In this document: one piece after another, positions 9,232-17,582 of the stretch
Layout of the letters: every line of letters begins with the position of its first letter
Numbering within the stretch: the first letter of the stretch is position 1
DNA from: Arthrobacter_N sp051262515
GTDB lineage: Bacteria > Actinomycetota > Actinomycetes > Actinomycetales > Micrococcaceae
Assembly: GCF_051262515.1 (NCBI RefSeq)
Contig: NZ_JBIMER010000002.1
Location: 186,001-250,000, forward strand
Length of the DNA stretch: 64,000 nucleotides
Direction: 5' to 3'
Notes under the pieces: model-generated
What the model was told of the DNA's origin: nothing
The model's input: only the letters and a program-made list of their open reading frames with translations
Database searches by the model: none
Translations under genes and position numbers: made by a program

Positions 9232-10206
9232 ATGGTCGGCAGCGGCGTCCTCGCCGGCCGGACCGCGGCGGTGCTCCGCGCGCCCGGCCGGGCCGGCGGC
9301 ATCGTCGCGGAACTGCGGTCCCGCGGCGCATCGGCCGTTCTCTGCCCGCTGATCGACTTCGAACTGCCAGCCGACACGGTGGCCCTGGACGACTCGGTCC
9401 GCGCGCTCCTGGGCGGGGAATTCACGTGGATGGTGTTGACCAGCCGCACCACGGTGGCAGCGCTGCTGCACCGTTGCCGGGCGCTGGGACTGTCGCTGTC
9501 CGTGCCGGCGCACACGCGGATTGCCGTGGTGGGCGACGCGACCCGCCGGGCCGCCGAGGACGCCGGTCTGCGCGTGGACCTCGTGCCCGACGCCGACCAT
9601 TCGGCCGAGGGCATTCTCGAGGCGTGGCCCTCCGGGACGGGCGGCGTGGCCTATCTGCCGCAGGCGGACATCGCCTCCCCGACGCTCGACGACGGCCTCG
9701 GGGCCCGCGGTTGGCGGACACGGCCGGTCACGGCCTACCGGACGGTCGACGCGCCGGCCGATCCGACCCGGCGGCTCGCGGACGAGGCGGCGCCCGATCA
9801 CGACGGAGTGGTGGGAAGCCACACGGCGACCCCGAGTGCCACCGCCCCGCCGGGCGGCCGGGCCGCCGTCGTTCTGGATTCCGGGCGGCTGGCCGAACTG
9901 TTGTCCGGCGCCCCGGAATCCGGCCTCGGAGCGGTGTTCCTGACCTCGCCCAGCATCGCGCGGCGGTTCCACACACTGGTCCCCGCGCCGGACGGATCGG
10001 TCGCCGTCGTCGCGATCGGCCGCAGCACCGCGGCCGAGGCGCACCGGCTGGGCCTGCCGGTCTCGGCCACCGCCGAACTGCCCACTCCGGTGGGACTGTG
10101 CGACGCTTGGGAGGGTGCCCTGCGCGGCTCCGTGCCCGCGATGGACTGCGCACCCGCCCACGCTCCCCAGCCCGCCCCGATCCCACCGAAGAAGGAGCCG
10201 ATGTGA
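9232..10206 (+). CDS. hemD: Uroporphyrinogen III synthase
   Basis: It closes and inverts ring D of hydroxymethylbilane to give uroporphyrinogen III. The family is poorly conserved. Recognisable points are the N-terminal AGRTAAVLRAPGRAGGI, the segment FTWMVLTSRTTVAALLHR (the usual FTSxNgV region) and the C-terminal GAVFLTSPSIARRF and AIGRSTAAEAHRLGLPVS. The length of 324 aa is on the long side because of an insertion around residues 190-215 (AAPDHDGVV...TPSATAPPGG). The ATG lies 2 nt after the hemC stop, and the stop overlaps the hemB GTG by 4 nt. The position between hemC and hemB strongly supports the call. Confidence 0.9.
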   Translation: MVGSGVLAGRTAAVLRAPGRAGGIVAELRSRGASAVLCPLIDFELPADTVALDDSVRALLGGEFTWMVLTSRTTVAALLHRCRALGLSLSVPAHTRIAVVGDATRRAAEDAGLRVDLVPDADHSAEGILEAWPSGTGGVAYLPQADIASPTLDDGLGARGWRTRPVTAYRTVDAPADPTRRLADEAAPDHDGVVGSHTATPSATAPPGGRAAVVLDSGRLAELLSGAPESGLGAVFLTSPSIARRFHTLVPAPDGSVAVVAIGRSTAAEAHRLGLPVSATAELPTPVGLCDAWEGALRGSVPAMDCAPAHAPQPAPIPPKKEPM

Positions 10207-11186
10207 GCTTTCCCCATCGCCGACCGCGCCGCCTGCGCACCACCCCGGCGCTGCGCCGGCTCGTCGCCGAGACCAGCCTGTCCGCCGGGCAACTGATCCT
10301 GCCCGCGTTCATCCGCGAGGGCATCGTCGAGCCGAATCCGATCTCGTCCATGCCCGGCGTCGTGCAGCACACCACCGAAACCCTCAAGCGCGCCGCCGCC
10401 GAAGCGGTGGAGCTGGGGCTGGGCGGCATCATGCTCTTCGGCATCCCCGAAACCCGCGACGCCACGGGCAGCGCCGGACTGGACCCCGACGGCGTGCTCA
10501 ACAAGGCCATCCGCGACGTGCGCACCGAGGTCGGCGACGAGCTGGTGGTGATGGGCGACGTCTGCTTGGACGAGTTCACCGACCACGGGCACTGCGGTGT
10601 GCTCGACGTCCGCGGGCGGGTGGACAACGACGCGACGCTGGAGATCTACGCCGAGATGGCGGTCGCGCAGGCCGAGGCCGGGGCGCACGTTTTGGGCCCC
10701 TCCGGGATGATGGACGGCCAGGTCGCCGTCATCCGGCAGGCGCTCGATGCCGCCGGCCACCAGGACACCGCCGTCCTGGCCTACGCCGCGAAGTACGCCT
10801 CCGCGTTCTACGGCCCGTTCCGCGAGGCCGTGGATTCGCAGTTGACGGGGGACCGGCGGACCTACCAGATGGATGCCGCCAATCGGCGCGAGGCCATCAT
10901 CGAGGTGGAACTGGATCTGGCGGAGGGTGCGGACATGGTGATGGTGAAGCCGGCCATGAGCTACCTGGACATCCTGGCCGACGTCGCGGCGATGTCGCCC
11001 GTGCCGGTGTCCGCCTACCAGATCTCCGGCGAGTACGCGATGATCGAGGCCGCCGCCGCGAACGGCTGGATCGACCGCCGCGCCGCCATCACCGAATCCG
11101 TCCTCGGCATCCGCCGGGCCGGTGCGGACACCGTTTTGACCTACTGGGCCGCGGAACTCGCGGGCTGGCTGAAAGAAGGAAAGTAG
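10203..11186 (+). CDS. hemB: Delta-aminolevulinic acid dehydratase (porphobilinogen synthase)
   Basis: It condenses two 5-aminolevulinate molecules to porphobilinogen. The Schiff-base Lys249 lies in MVMVKPAMSYLDI; the second active-site Lys is in the AYAAKYASAFYGPFR segment. The metal-site stretch reads DVCLDEFTDHGHCGVLD: two of the three zinc-type cysteines are kept and the middle one is Asp. Length is 327 aa from the GTG at 10203, coupled to hemD. hemL follows after 3 nt. Confidence 0.95.
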   Translation: MSFPHRRPRRLRTTPALRRLVAETSLSAGQLILPAFIREGIVEPNPISSMPGVVQHTTETLKRAAAEAVELGLGGIMLFGIPETRDATGSAGLDPDGVLNKAIRDVRTEVGDELVVMGDVCLDEFTDHGHCGVLDVRGRVDNDATLEIYAEMAVAQAEAGAHVLGPSGMMDGQVAVIRQALDAAGHQDTAVLAYAAKYASAFYGPFREAVDSQLTGDRRTYQMDAANRREAIIEVELDLAEGADMVMVKPAMSYLDILADVAAMSPVPVSAYQISGEYAMIEAAAANGWIDRRAAITESVLGIRRAGADTVLTYWAAELAGWLKEGK

Positions 11187-11189
11187 ACC

Positions 11190-12500
11190 ATGGCCTCCTC
11201 AGAGGAACTCTTCGACCGCGCCCGGCACCTGATGCCGGGCGGAGTGAACTCGCCCGTCCGGGCTTTCGGCTCCGTCGGCGGGACGCCGCGCTTCATGGTG
11301 GACGCGCACGGACCGCACCTCACGGACGCGGACGGACGGCGCTACGTGGACCTGGTCTGCTCGTGGGGCCCGGCCCTGCTGGGGCACGCCCACCCCGAGG
11401 TTCTCGCCGCCGTGCACGCCGCGGTCGACCACGGGCTTTCCTTCGGGGCCTCGACGCCCGACGAAGGGCGGCTCGCCGAACTCGTGATGGAACGCGTCCC
11501 CGGCGTGGAGCGCATCCGCATGGTCTCCACCGGCACGGAGGCGACCATGACGGCCGTTCGCCTGGCCCGCGGATTCACGGGGCGGGATCTGATCGTCAAG
11601 TTCGCCGGCTGCTACCACGGACACCTCGACGGCCTGCTGGCGGCCGCCGGTTCCGGTTTGGCAACGCTGGCGCTGCCCGGGTCCGCCGGGGTCACGGCGG
11701 CCACGGCCGCAGAGACGCTGGTCCTGCCCTACAACGACCCCGCGGCCGTCGAGGCGGCCTTCGTGGAGCACGGCGGGCGGATCGCCGCGGTCATCACCGA
11801 GGCGGCGCCCGCGAACATGGGGGTGGTCGCGCCGGTGGACGGCTTCAACGCGTTCCTTTCCCGCACGACGGCGGCACACGGCGCCCTGCTGATCCTGGAC
11901 GAGGTGCTGACCGGATTCCGCACGGGCTACTCCGGCTACTGGGGCCTCACGGGCCGTGACGAGGGCTGGACGCCGGACCTGTTCACGTTCGGCAAGGTCA
12001 TCGGCGGCGGCCTGCCGACCGCGGCGCTCGGCGGCCGCGCCGAAGTCATGGAGCACCTGGCCCCCACCGGTCCGGTGTACCAGGCGGGGACCCTGTCCGG
12101 GAACCCGGTCGCCATGGCCGCCGGCGTCGCCACGCTGACCCACGCGACCCACGCCGTGTACGAGCAGATCGACGCGGCCAGCCTCGAGCTTTCCTCCGCG
12201 GTCTCCTCCGCCCTGGAGGCCGAGGGCGTGGACCACTCGGTCCAGCGGGCCGGGAACCTGTTCTCCATCGCCTTCGGGACCTCGGCGACCGGCGTCCACA
12301 ACTACGCGCAGGCGCAGGCCCAGGAGGCCTTCCGCTACGCGCCGTTCTTCCATTCCATGCTGGAGTCCGGCGTCTACCTGCCGCCGAGCGTGTTCGAGGC
12401 GTGGTTCCTGTCCTCGGCACACGACGACGCTGCGATGAACCAGATCCTCGAGGCCCTGCCGGACGCCGCGCGGGCCGCCGCGGGGGCCACGGCACACTAG
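11190..12500 (+). CDS. hemL: Glutamate-1-semialdehyde 2,1-aminomutase
   Basis: This PLP-dependent class III aminotransferase-fold enzyme converts glutamate-1-semialdehyde to 5-aminolevulinate. The PLP Lys is Lys269 in FTFGKVIGGGLPTAALGG. The N-terminus (LMPGGVNSPVRAF) and the segment MVSTGTEATMTAVRLARGFTGRD are typical. Length is 436 aa, normal for the family. It is the last gene of the heme operon, which therefore supplies every step from glutamyl-tRNA together with the divergent hemA. The 3' end meets the convergent GH32 gene with a 9-nt gap, and I see no clear hairpin between them. Confidence 0.96.
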   Translation: MASSEELFDRARHLMPGGVNSPVRAFGSVGGTPRFMVDAHGPHLTDADGRRYVDLVCSWGPALLGHAHPEVLAAVHAAVDHGLSFGASTPDEGRLAELVMERVPGVERIRMVSTGTEATMTAVRLARGFTGRDLIVKFAGCYHGHLDGLLAAAGSGLATLALPGSAGVTAATAAETLVLPYNDPAAVEAAFVEHGGRIAAVITEAAPANMGVVAPVDGFNAFLSRTTAAHGALLILDEVLTGFRTGYSGYWGLTGRDEGWTPDLFTFGKVIGGGLPTAALGGRAEVMEHLAPTGPVYQAGTLSGNPVAMAAGVATLTHATHAVYEQIDAASLELSSAVSSALEAEGVDHSVQRAGNLFSIAFGTSATGVHNYAQAQAQEAFRYAPFFHSMLESGVYLPPSVFEAWFLSSAHDDAAMNQILEALPDAARAAAGATAH

Positions 12501-12509
12501 CGGGCCGAC

Positions 12510-13931
12510 TTAGACGACCTTCGACAGCCTGTCGTAAGGCGTCGAGGGGAAGACCAGCTCGGTGAACGTCACCAGCCCTCCGTCTACGTAGACCTCCACG
12601 ACGCTCGCGTCGACGACGATCTCCAGTTGCACATCTCCGTCCACGTCCGGCAGGGGCGCCCGGTCGACGGAGGCATACCGCGGGTGGAAGGAGGTGTCGC
12701 CGGCGCGGGTGCGGTCGCACAGCACCTGCCCCGCCGCCGCGTCCACCGTGATGCGCAGTTCCTCTCCGGTGTCCGCGCCGCCGTCGAGCACGAACGTCGA
12801 CGAGCCGGGGCCGGTACGGGGTGCGCTTGCCGTGAAGACGAGGACTCCGGGGAGCGCCGCCGGACCGTCGCCCGTGCGGTGTCGCCGGGCGTCGGGGGGC
12901 AGGACGGGCCGCTGTTTCAGGCGGTGGCCGTCCCGGCCGGACCGGACGAGCCCGAGTTCCCTCACGAGGGACATCGACGAGCGCCACGGGTACGTCGGGG
13001 TGTCTGCCGCGTATTCCCAGTTGCTGGCCCATCCCACCATCAGGCGACGGCCGTCCGGCGCGTTGGAGAACGAGACGGCGGCGTAGTAGTCGCGGCCGTA
13101 GTCCAGCCAGTCGTAGTCCGCGAGGTCCTCGGAGGCGCTGAGTCGTTCGGCCGTGAAACGCCGGCCGTCGAAATCGCCGACGAAGTACTGGGTTCCCGAA
13201 CCACCGGCAATTGAGCCGGGATTGAGGCTCACGATCAGTACCCACCGGGTGTCGCCGGTCGCGTCCACGCGAAGCGGGAAGAGGTCCGGGCATTCCCAGA
13301 CCCCGCCCGTCGCGTGTGCCGGACCGAAGGACGAGGCCTTGAGCCACGTCTTCAGATCGGCAGAGGTGTAGACGGCGACTCGGTGGTCGGTTGCCTCGAC
13401 GACGACCATGACCCAATGGCCGGCCTCGCCTCCGTACCAGAACACCTTCGGGTCGCGGAACTCGGAGGATCCGATGTCCAGCACCGGGTTTCCCGAATAC
13501 CTGGCCCAGGTGGCGCCGTCGTCGACGCTGAACGCCAACGCCTGGGCCTGCCGCATCGATCCGTCCCGCTGCGTCGTGGCGCTGGTGTAGACCGCCACCA
13601 GGGCCGTCTCGCCGGGGCGGGCGAACCCCGCCGTGTTCCGGTGGTCCACCACCGCGCTGCCGGAGAACACCATCTCGTCTTCCGTGCTCTCGATGGCCAC
13701 CGCGTGTTCCGTCCACGTCACCAGATCCGTGGACGTCGCATGGCCCCAGGAGATGTTCCCCCACACGTTGCCGTGCGGGTTGTTCTGGAAGAAGAGATGG
13801 TACGTACCGTCGTGGTGGACGAGCCCGTTCGGATCGTTGAGCCACGTGTCGCGTGCGCTGAAATGGGTGCTGGGGCGCCACTGGTCCGGCGCGGTCTGGG
13901 GCCTGCCGACGGCGAGGCGCATGTCAGTCAA
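12510..13931 (-). CDS. Glycoside hydrolase family 32 (beta-fructosidase) without signal peptide
   Basis: It probably hydrolyses beta-fructosides (sucrose, inulin- or levan-type oligosaccharides) in the cytoplasm. The five-bladed propeller signatures are present: the nucleophile Asp33 in TWLNDPNGLV, the transition-state RDP motif in SSEFRDPKVFW, and the acid/base Glu in VWECPDLFPL. The C-terminal beta-sandwich is short. Length is 473 aa. No signal peptide or membrane segment is visible, so the substrate should arrive through the adjacent ABC transporter. A TTG start at 13931 has AGGAG 6 nt upstream; an ATG at 13922 is the alternative. It is the last gene of the LacI-controlled operon. Confidence 0.9.
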   Translation of the reverse strand: MTDMRLAVGRPQTAPDQWRPSTHFSARDTWLNDPNGLVHHDGTYHLFFQNNPHGNVWGNISWGHATSTDLVTWTEHAVAIESTEDEMVFSGSAVVDHRNTAGFARPGETALVAVYTSATTQRDGSMRQAQALAFSVDDGATWARYSGNPVLDIGSSEFRDPKVFWYGGEAGHWVMVVVEATDHRVAVYTSADLKTWLKASSFGPAHATGGVWECPDLFPLRVDATGDTRWVLIVSLNPGSIAGGSGTQYFVGDFDGRRFTAERLSASEDLADYDWLDYGRDYYAAVSFSNAPDGRRLMVGWASNWEYAADTPTYPWRSSMSLVRELGLVRSGRDGHRLKQRPVLPPDARRHRTGDGPAALPGVLVFTASAPRTGPGSSTFVLDGGADTGEELRITVDAAAGQVLCDRTRAGDTSFHPRYASVDRAPLPDVDGDVQLEIVVDASVVEVYVDGGLVTFTELVFPSTPYDRLSKVV

Positions 13932-13975
13932 AAGTTACTCCTGAATCGGGCGGGAAGGCTGCGGGGGAACGGGTG

Positions 13976-15586
13976 TCATTCGCCAACGGCTGCAAAGCGG
14001 TCGTAGGCCGTCTGGTAAACGCCGGTGATCTCTTCGATGCCGAGCTGGTCGAGCTGCTGGCGGTAGGTATCCCAATCGGATTCCACGGTGTCCTTGACGA
14101 CCCACGAGGCGAACTTCTCCAGCACGAGGGTGTTGATGTCTGCCTGGGGGAAGGAAACCTGGTCCAGTTCCTCGTTGGAAAGCATCACCGGCGGGTAGGC
14201 CTCGTTGGCGCGGTGCGGCTCGTAGAAGTCCCTCACCAGATCCTGCCGCTCCTTGGCTCGCGGTTCCGGGGCAACGACGGTCTCGAAGTCCTCCGCCGTG
14301 GTGATCTTCGGGCCTCCGGGGGCCACACGCTGGCGGCGTTCGCCCTCGGATTCTCCGGCCGCGGCGGGTATTTGGACCAGAACGCCGTCCGCGTCCTCCT
14401 TGAGGGTGACTCCAATCGGACCCCAGTTCGCCTGGGCGGACATTGCCGGTTCGAAGAGGCGGTCCGCCCAGCGCATCGTCGCGGCGGGGTACTCGTTGGC
14501 GCGCGTGATCGCCATGGCACCGCGGCTGATCTCCTGGTTGTTGGACACGCTGGCCAGCCGTTCGCCGTCGACGCCTTCGAGGACGCCCACGAGCTCGTAG
14601 TCCCCGAGCCGGTCCTCACCCACCATTTCCTTGGCCTCCCACCAGAAGAACGAACCGAGGATCGGTGTGTTCGACTTTCCCTTGGAAAGGTAGGCGACAT
14701 CGTCCTGCGAGAAAGACTCCGGATCGATCAGGCCGTCGGCGTACCAATCGCCGAGTTCGTCCACGGCTTTCTTGTAGCCTTCGGTGTTCGCCGTGAATTC
14801 GACGGTGCCGTCCCGAACGATGCGGTGGTCGTTGTTTTCCGGCTGGCCACCAAGGGCGGCCACCAGATCGTGTGGGTTGGCCGCGAACGAATCCGTGCGG
14901 AATGACAGGGGGATCTCATCGGCCTTGCCGTTGCCGTTGGGGTCCTTTTCCTTGAAGGCGCGCAGCGCGTCCCGGTACTCGGAGATGGTCTTGGGCATGT
15001 CCAGGCCCAGCTCGTCCAGCCAGGCCCGATTGATGTAGAGGAAGTTGGGGTGGGAGAGGATCCCCAATTCCTCGACCGACGGAAGGGTGTAGATGTGGCC
15101 GTCCGAGGCGGTGATGGCCGCACGGATGTCGGGTCGCTCCGCGAGGATGCCCGAAAGCGTGGGCGCGTGTTCGGCGATGAGGTCCTCCAACGGCAGCAGG
15201 GTCCCGTTGCTGCCGTTGGTCACGACCTCGGCATCCGTGAGACCGGTGTTGAAGAGGACGTCCGGCAGGGCATCGCTCGCCAGCATCAGGTTCTTCTTCT
15301 CCGCGTAGACCTGATCGGTGAGGTTTCCCCAATCAATGGCGATGTTGGTGTCTTTTTCCCACTGCTGGACAAGCTCCATTTCGGAGTAGTCGGGGGAGAG
15401 CGCGGATTTGGTGCCGCCGAACGTCAGACTCAGGGTTTCGTCGACGATGGGCAGGCCCTCGGCGTTGAAACCGTATTTCTCCGAGCTGTCTTCTACGGAT
15501 GTCCCGCCTTCGGATCCGCAGGCGGTGAGCGCGAGACCAGTCGCGAGCGTCAGGGCGGTGAGGGTCAGATGCCGATGTGAGCGCAT
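13976..15586 (-). CDS. Carbohydrate ABC transporter substrate-binding lipoprotein
   Basis: This is an extracytoplasmic solute receptor of family 1 (CUT1, LplA-like length of 536 aa). The N-terminal signal has the lipobox LTAC with lipid-modified Cys23, followed by a Ser/Gly-rich linker. The start at 15586 is preceded by GGAAG. The fold body (from about residue 45) contains the SBP-type stretch LPDVLFNTGLTDAEVV. The gene lies between the GH32 gene and two permease genes on the same strand, so the ligand is most likely a fructo-oligosaccharide. That substrate is inference from GH32. Confidence 0.9.
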   Translation of the reverse strand: MRSHRHLTLTALTLATGLALTACGSEGGTSVEDSSEKYGFNAEGLPIVDETLSLTFGGTKSALSPDYSEMELVQQWEKDTNIAIDWGNLTDQVYAEKKNLMLASDALPDVLFNTGLTDAEVVTNGSNGTLLPLEDLIAEHAPTLSGILAERPDIRAAITASDGHIYTLPSVEELGILSHPNFLYINRAWLDELGLDMPKTISEYRDALRAFKEKDPNGNGKADEIPLSFRTDSFAANPHDLVAALGGQPENNDHRIVRDGTVEFTANTEGYKKAVDELGDWYADGLIDPESFSQDDVAYLSKGKSNTPILGSFFWWEAKEMVGEDRLGDYELVGVLEGVDGERLASVSNNQEISRGAMAITRANEYPAATMRWADRLFEPAMSAQANWGPIGVTLKEDADGVLVQIPAAAGESEGERRQRVAPGGPKITTAEDFETVVAPEPRAKERQDLVRDFYEPHRANEAYPPVMLSNEELDQVSFPQADINTLVLEKFASWVVKDTVESDWDTYRQQLDQLGIEEITGVYQTAYDRFAAVGE

Positions 15587-15630
15587 GGGTGCTTCCTTTG
15601 TTCGGTGGTGGTGGGGGCGTAGGGGGGCTG

Positions 15631-16602
15631 TTAGCTTTTGACGGCGCCGAGCATGGCGCCCTTGGTGAAGTGCTTTTGCATGAAGGGCAGGATGATCAGC
15701 AGCGGGAGCGTGGAAACGACGATCATGCCGTACTTGATCAATTCGCCGAGCCGTTGCGCCGCGGCATATGAGTCCAGCGCTCCGGTCCCGCCGGCCGAAG
15801 AGACCTCCGACTGGATGAGGACGTTGCGCAGCACGAGCTGGAGCGGGTATTTCTCTTCGCTGTCGAGGAAGATCAGGGCGTCGAAGAACGCATTCCAATT
15901 CGCCACCAGGTGGATCATGATCATCAGGAAAATGAGCGGCTTGGACAGCGGCAGGACGACGCTGAAGAAGAACCGGAAGTCGCTCGCTCCGTCCATCTGG
16001 GCGGCGTCGCGCAGTTCGCCCGGGACGTTGTTCTCAAAGAAGGCGCGGGCAATGATCAGGTTCCAGACTCCCACCGCTCCGGGAAGGACCACGGCCCACA
16101 TGGTGTCCAGCATCCCGAGGTCGCGGACCACCAGATAACGGGCGATCAGGCCGCCGTCGATGAACATGGTGATGATGAACATCAGCAGCAGCGGAGTCCG
16201 GCCGTACAGGTCTTTCCTGGAGAGCGCGTACGCCGCGCACAGGATCATGGCGACGCTGACGACGGTTCCGACCACGGTGTAGAGGACGGAGTTGGCGAAG
16301 CCGCGCAGGATGCTGTCGTCGGAGATGATCCGCAGGTAGCCCTCGAGCGTGAAGCCCCGCGGCACCAGCCAGACATTGCCGTTGAGGATCTCGGAAGGTT
16401 CGCTCACCGACGCGATGACGATGAAGTACATCGGGTAGATGATGGCAACGATCGCGGTCACGAGCAGGCCGATGGAGCAGAAGTTGAATACCGGATCGGA
16501 CCAGCGGCCCATGGTGCCCCGTGCGCGGCTTGTCCGGCGTCGTTCCTGGGGCTGCTTCGGGTCGGCCGGAGCGGCGGGGGAACGGGGAATCGTTTCGGTC
16601 AT
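15631..16602 (-). CDS. Carbohydrate ABC transporter permease (MalG/LplC type)
   Basis: This is an inner membrane subunit of a CUT1 sugar importer with 323 aa and six predicted membrane segments, starting with FNFCSIGLLVTAIVAIIYPM. The EAA loop reads LRDAAQMDGASDFRFFFSVVLPLSKP, the contact site for the ATPase. The C-terminus LPFMQKHFTKGAMLGAVKS is the typical MalG-type ending. The ATG at 16602 is preceded by GAGGAAG. It follows the other permease gene after 11 nt and precedes the binding-protein gene. Confidence 0.92.
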   Translation of the reverse strand: MTETIPRSPAAPADPKQPQERRRTSRARGTMGRWSDPVFNFCSIGLLVTAIVAIIYPMYFIVIASVSEPSEILNGNVWLVPRGFTLEGYLRIISDDSILRGFANSVLYTVVGTVVSVAMILCAAYALSRKDLYGRTPLLLMFIITMFIDGGLIARYLVVRDLGMLDTMWAVVLPGAVGVWNLIIARAFFENNVPGELRDAAQMDGASDFRFFFSVVLPLSKPLIFLMIMIHLVANWNAFFDALIFLDSEEKYPLQLVLRNVLIQSEVSSAGGTGALDSYAAAQRLGELIKYGMIVVSTLPLLIILPFMQKHFTKGAMLGAVKS

Positions 16603-16613
16603 GGCTTCCTCTC

Positions 16614-17582
16614 TCACCACAGGCTCGACTGGTTGGCGCGGCGCGCGATCCAGTTGAAGGTCAGCAACAGCAACAGGTTGATCAGTGAATTGAAGAGGCC
16701 GATGGCGGCGGAGTAACTGAACTGCGCCTGTTGGAGCCCGGCCTTGTAGACGTAGGTCTGGATGACCTCCGATGTCTGGAGGTTCAGGTCCGTCTGCATG
16801 AGCAGGACCTTTTCGAACCCGAGGTTGAATAGGTTGCCGATGGCCAGGATGAAGAGGATTGTCACGACGGGCAGGATGCCGGGGATGTCGATGTGCCAGA
16901 TCCGTTGCCACTTGTTGGCCCCGTCAACTCGCGCGGCCTCGTGGAGCGCGGGGTCGATCGCCGTGAGCGCGGCCAGGTAGACGATCATCGAGAACCCGGC
17001 GTTCTGCCAAATATCGGAACCAATGTAGAGCGGCCTGAACCACTCGGGCATGCCCATGAAGAACACCGGTTGGCCGTTGAACAGCTCGATCGCGTTGTTC
17101 ACGATTCCGGAGCGGGGCGAGAAGAGGAGGTGGATCATGCCGACGATCACGACGACCGATATGAACGAGGGTGCGTACAGGACGGTCTGCGTGAACTTCT
17201 TGAACCGTTCGCTCTGCAACTGATTGACGATGAGGGCGAGGACGATCGGGACCGGAAAAGCGATGAGCAGGCCCAACGCGTTGACGCTCAGGGTGTTCGC
17301 GATCAGCCGTTCGAACTGGAAGGAACCCACGAACCGGATGAAGTGGTCGAGCCCAACCCACTGACTGCCGGCAAAACCGTCGGCAGGGTTGTAATTGCGG
17401 AACGCGATCTGCGCGCCGTACATAGGCCAGTACTTGAAGACGAGTACATAGATCGCCGCGGGCAGTAGTAATACGTATAACTGCCAAGAACGAAGGGCCC
17501 GATTCAGGGGCGACGTGGTGTGCCTGCGGGGTGTTTGGCCAGCCTGCTTGAGGGCAGTGTCAACGGTCTGTGGCCTATTCAT
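16614..17582 (-). CDS. Carbohydrate ABC transporter permease (MalF/LplB type)
   Basis: This is the second inner membrane subunit of the sugar importer, 322 aa, with the LplB-like N-terminus LYVLLLPAAIYVLVFKYWPM and IAFRNYNP. The EAA loop is ALHEAARVDGANKWQRIWHIDIPGI. The gene overlaps the 3' end of lacI by 8 bp, so it is probably translationally coupled. Codons 35-39 use TTA, TAC, GTA, TTA and CTA, which are rare in this genome, and they coincide with a second copy of the operator-like palindrome. No ABC ATPase gene is present in the operon, so a shared MsiK-type ATPase encoded elsewhere is expected. Confidence 0.92.
   Translation of the reverse strand: MNRPQTVDTALKQAGQTPRRHTTSPLNRALRSWQLYVLLLPAAIYVLVFKYWPMYGAQIAFRNYNPADGFAGSQWVGLDHFIRFVGSFQFERLIANTLSVNALGLLIAFPVPIVLALIVNQLQSERFKKFTQTVLYAPSFISVVVIVGMIHLLFSPRSGIVNNAIELFNGQPVFFMGMPEWFRPLYIGSDIWQNAGFSMIVYLAALTAIDPALHEAARVDGANKWQRIWHIDIPGILPVVTILFILAIGNLFNLGFEKVLLMQTDLNLQTSEVIQTYVYKAGLQQAQFSYSAAIGLFNSLINLLLLLTFNWIARRANQSSLW
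17468..17481. promoter_or_regulatory. Second operator-like palindrome inside the first permease gene
   Basis: The site GTAATACGTATAAC matches the promoter-proximal palindrome GTTATTCGTATAAC at 12 of 14 positions and has the same CG centre. It lies about 1.2 kb downstream of the promoter site, inside codons 35-39 of the permease. Binding by the LacI protein is inference. Confidence 0.4.
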
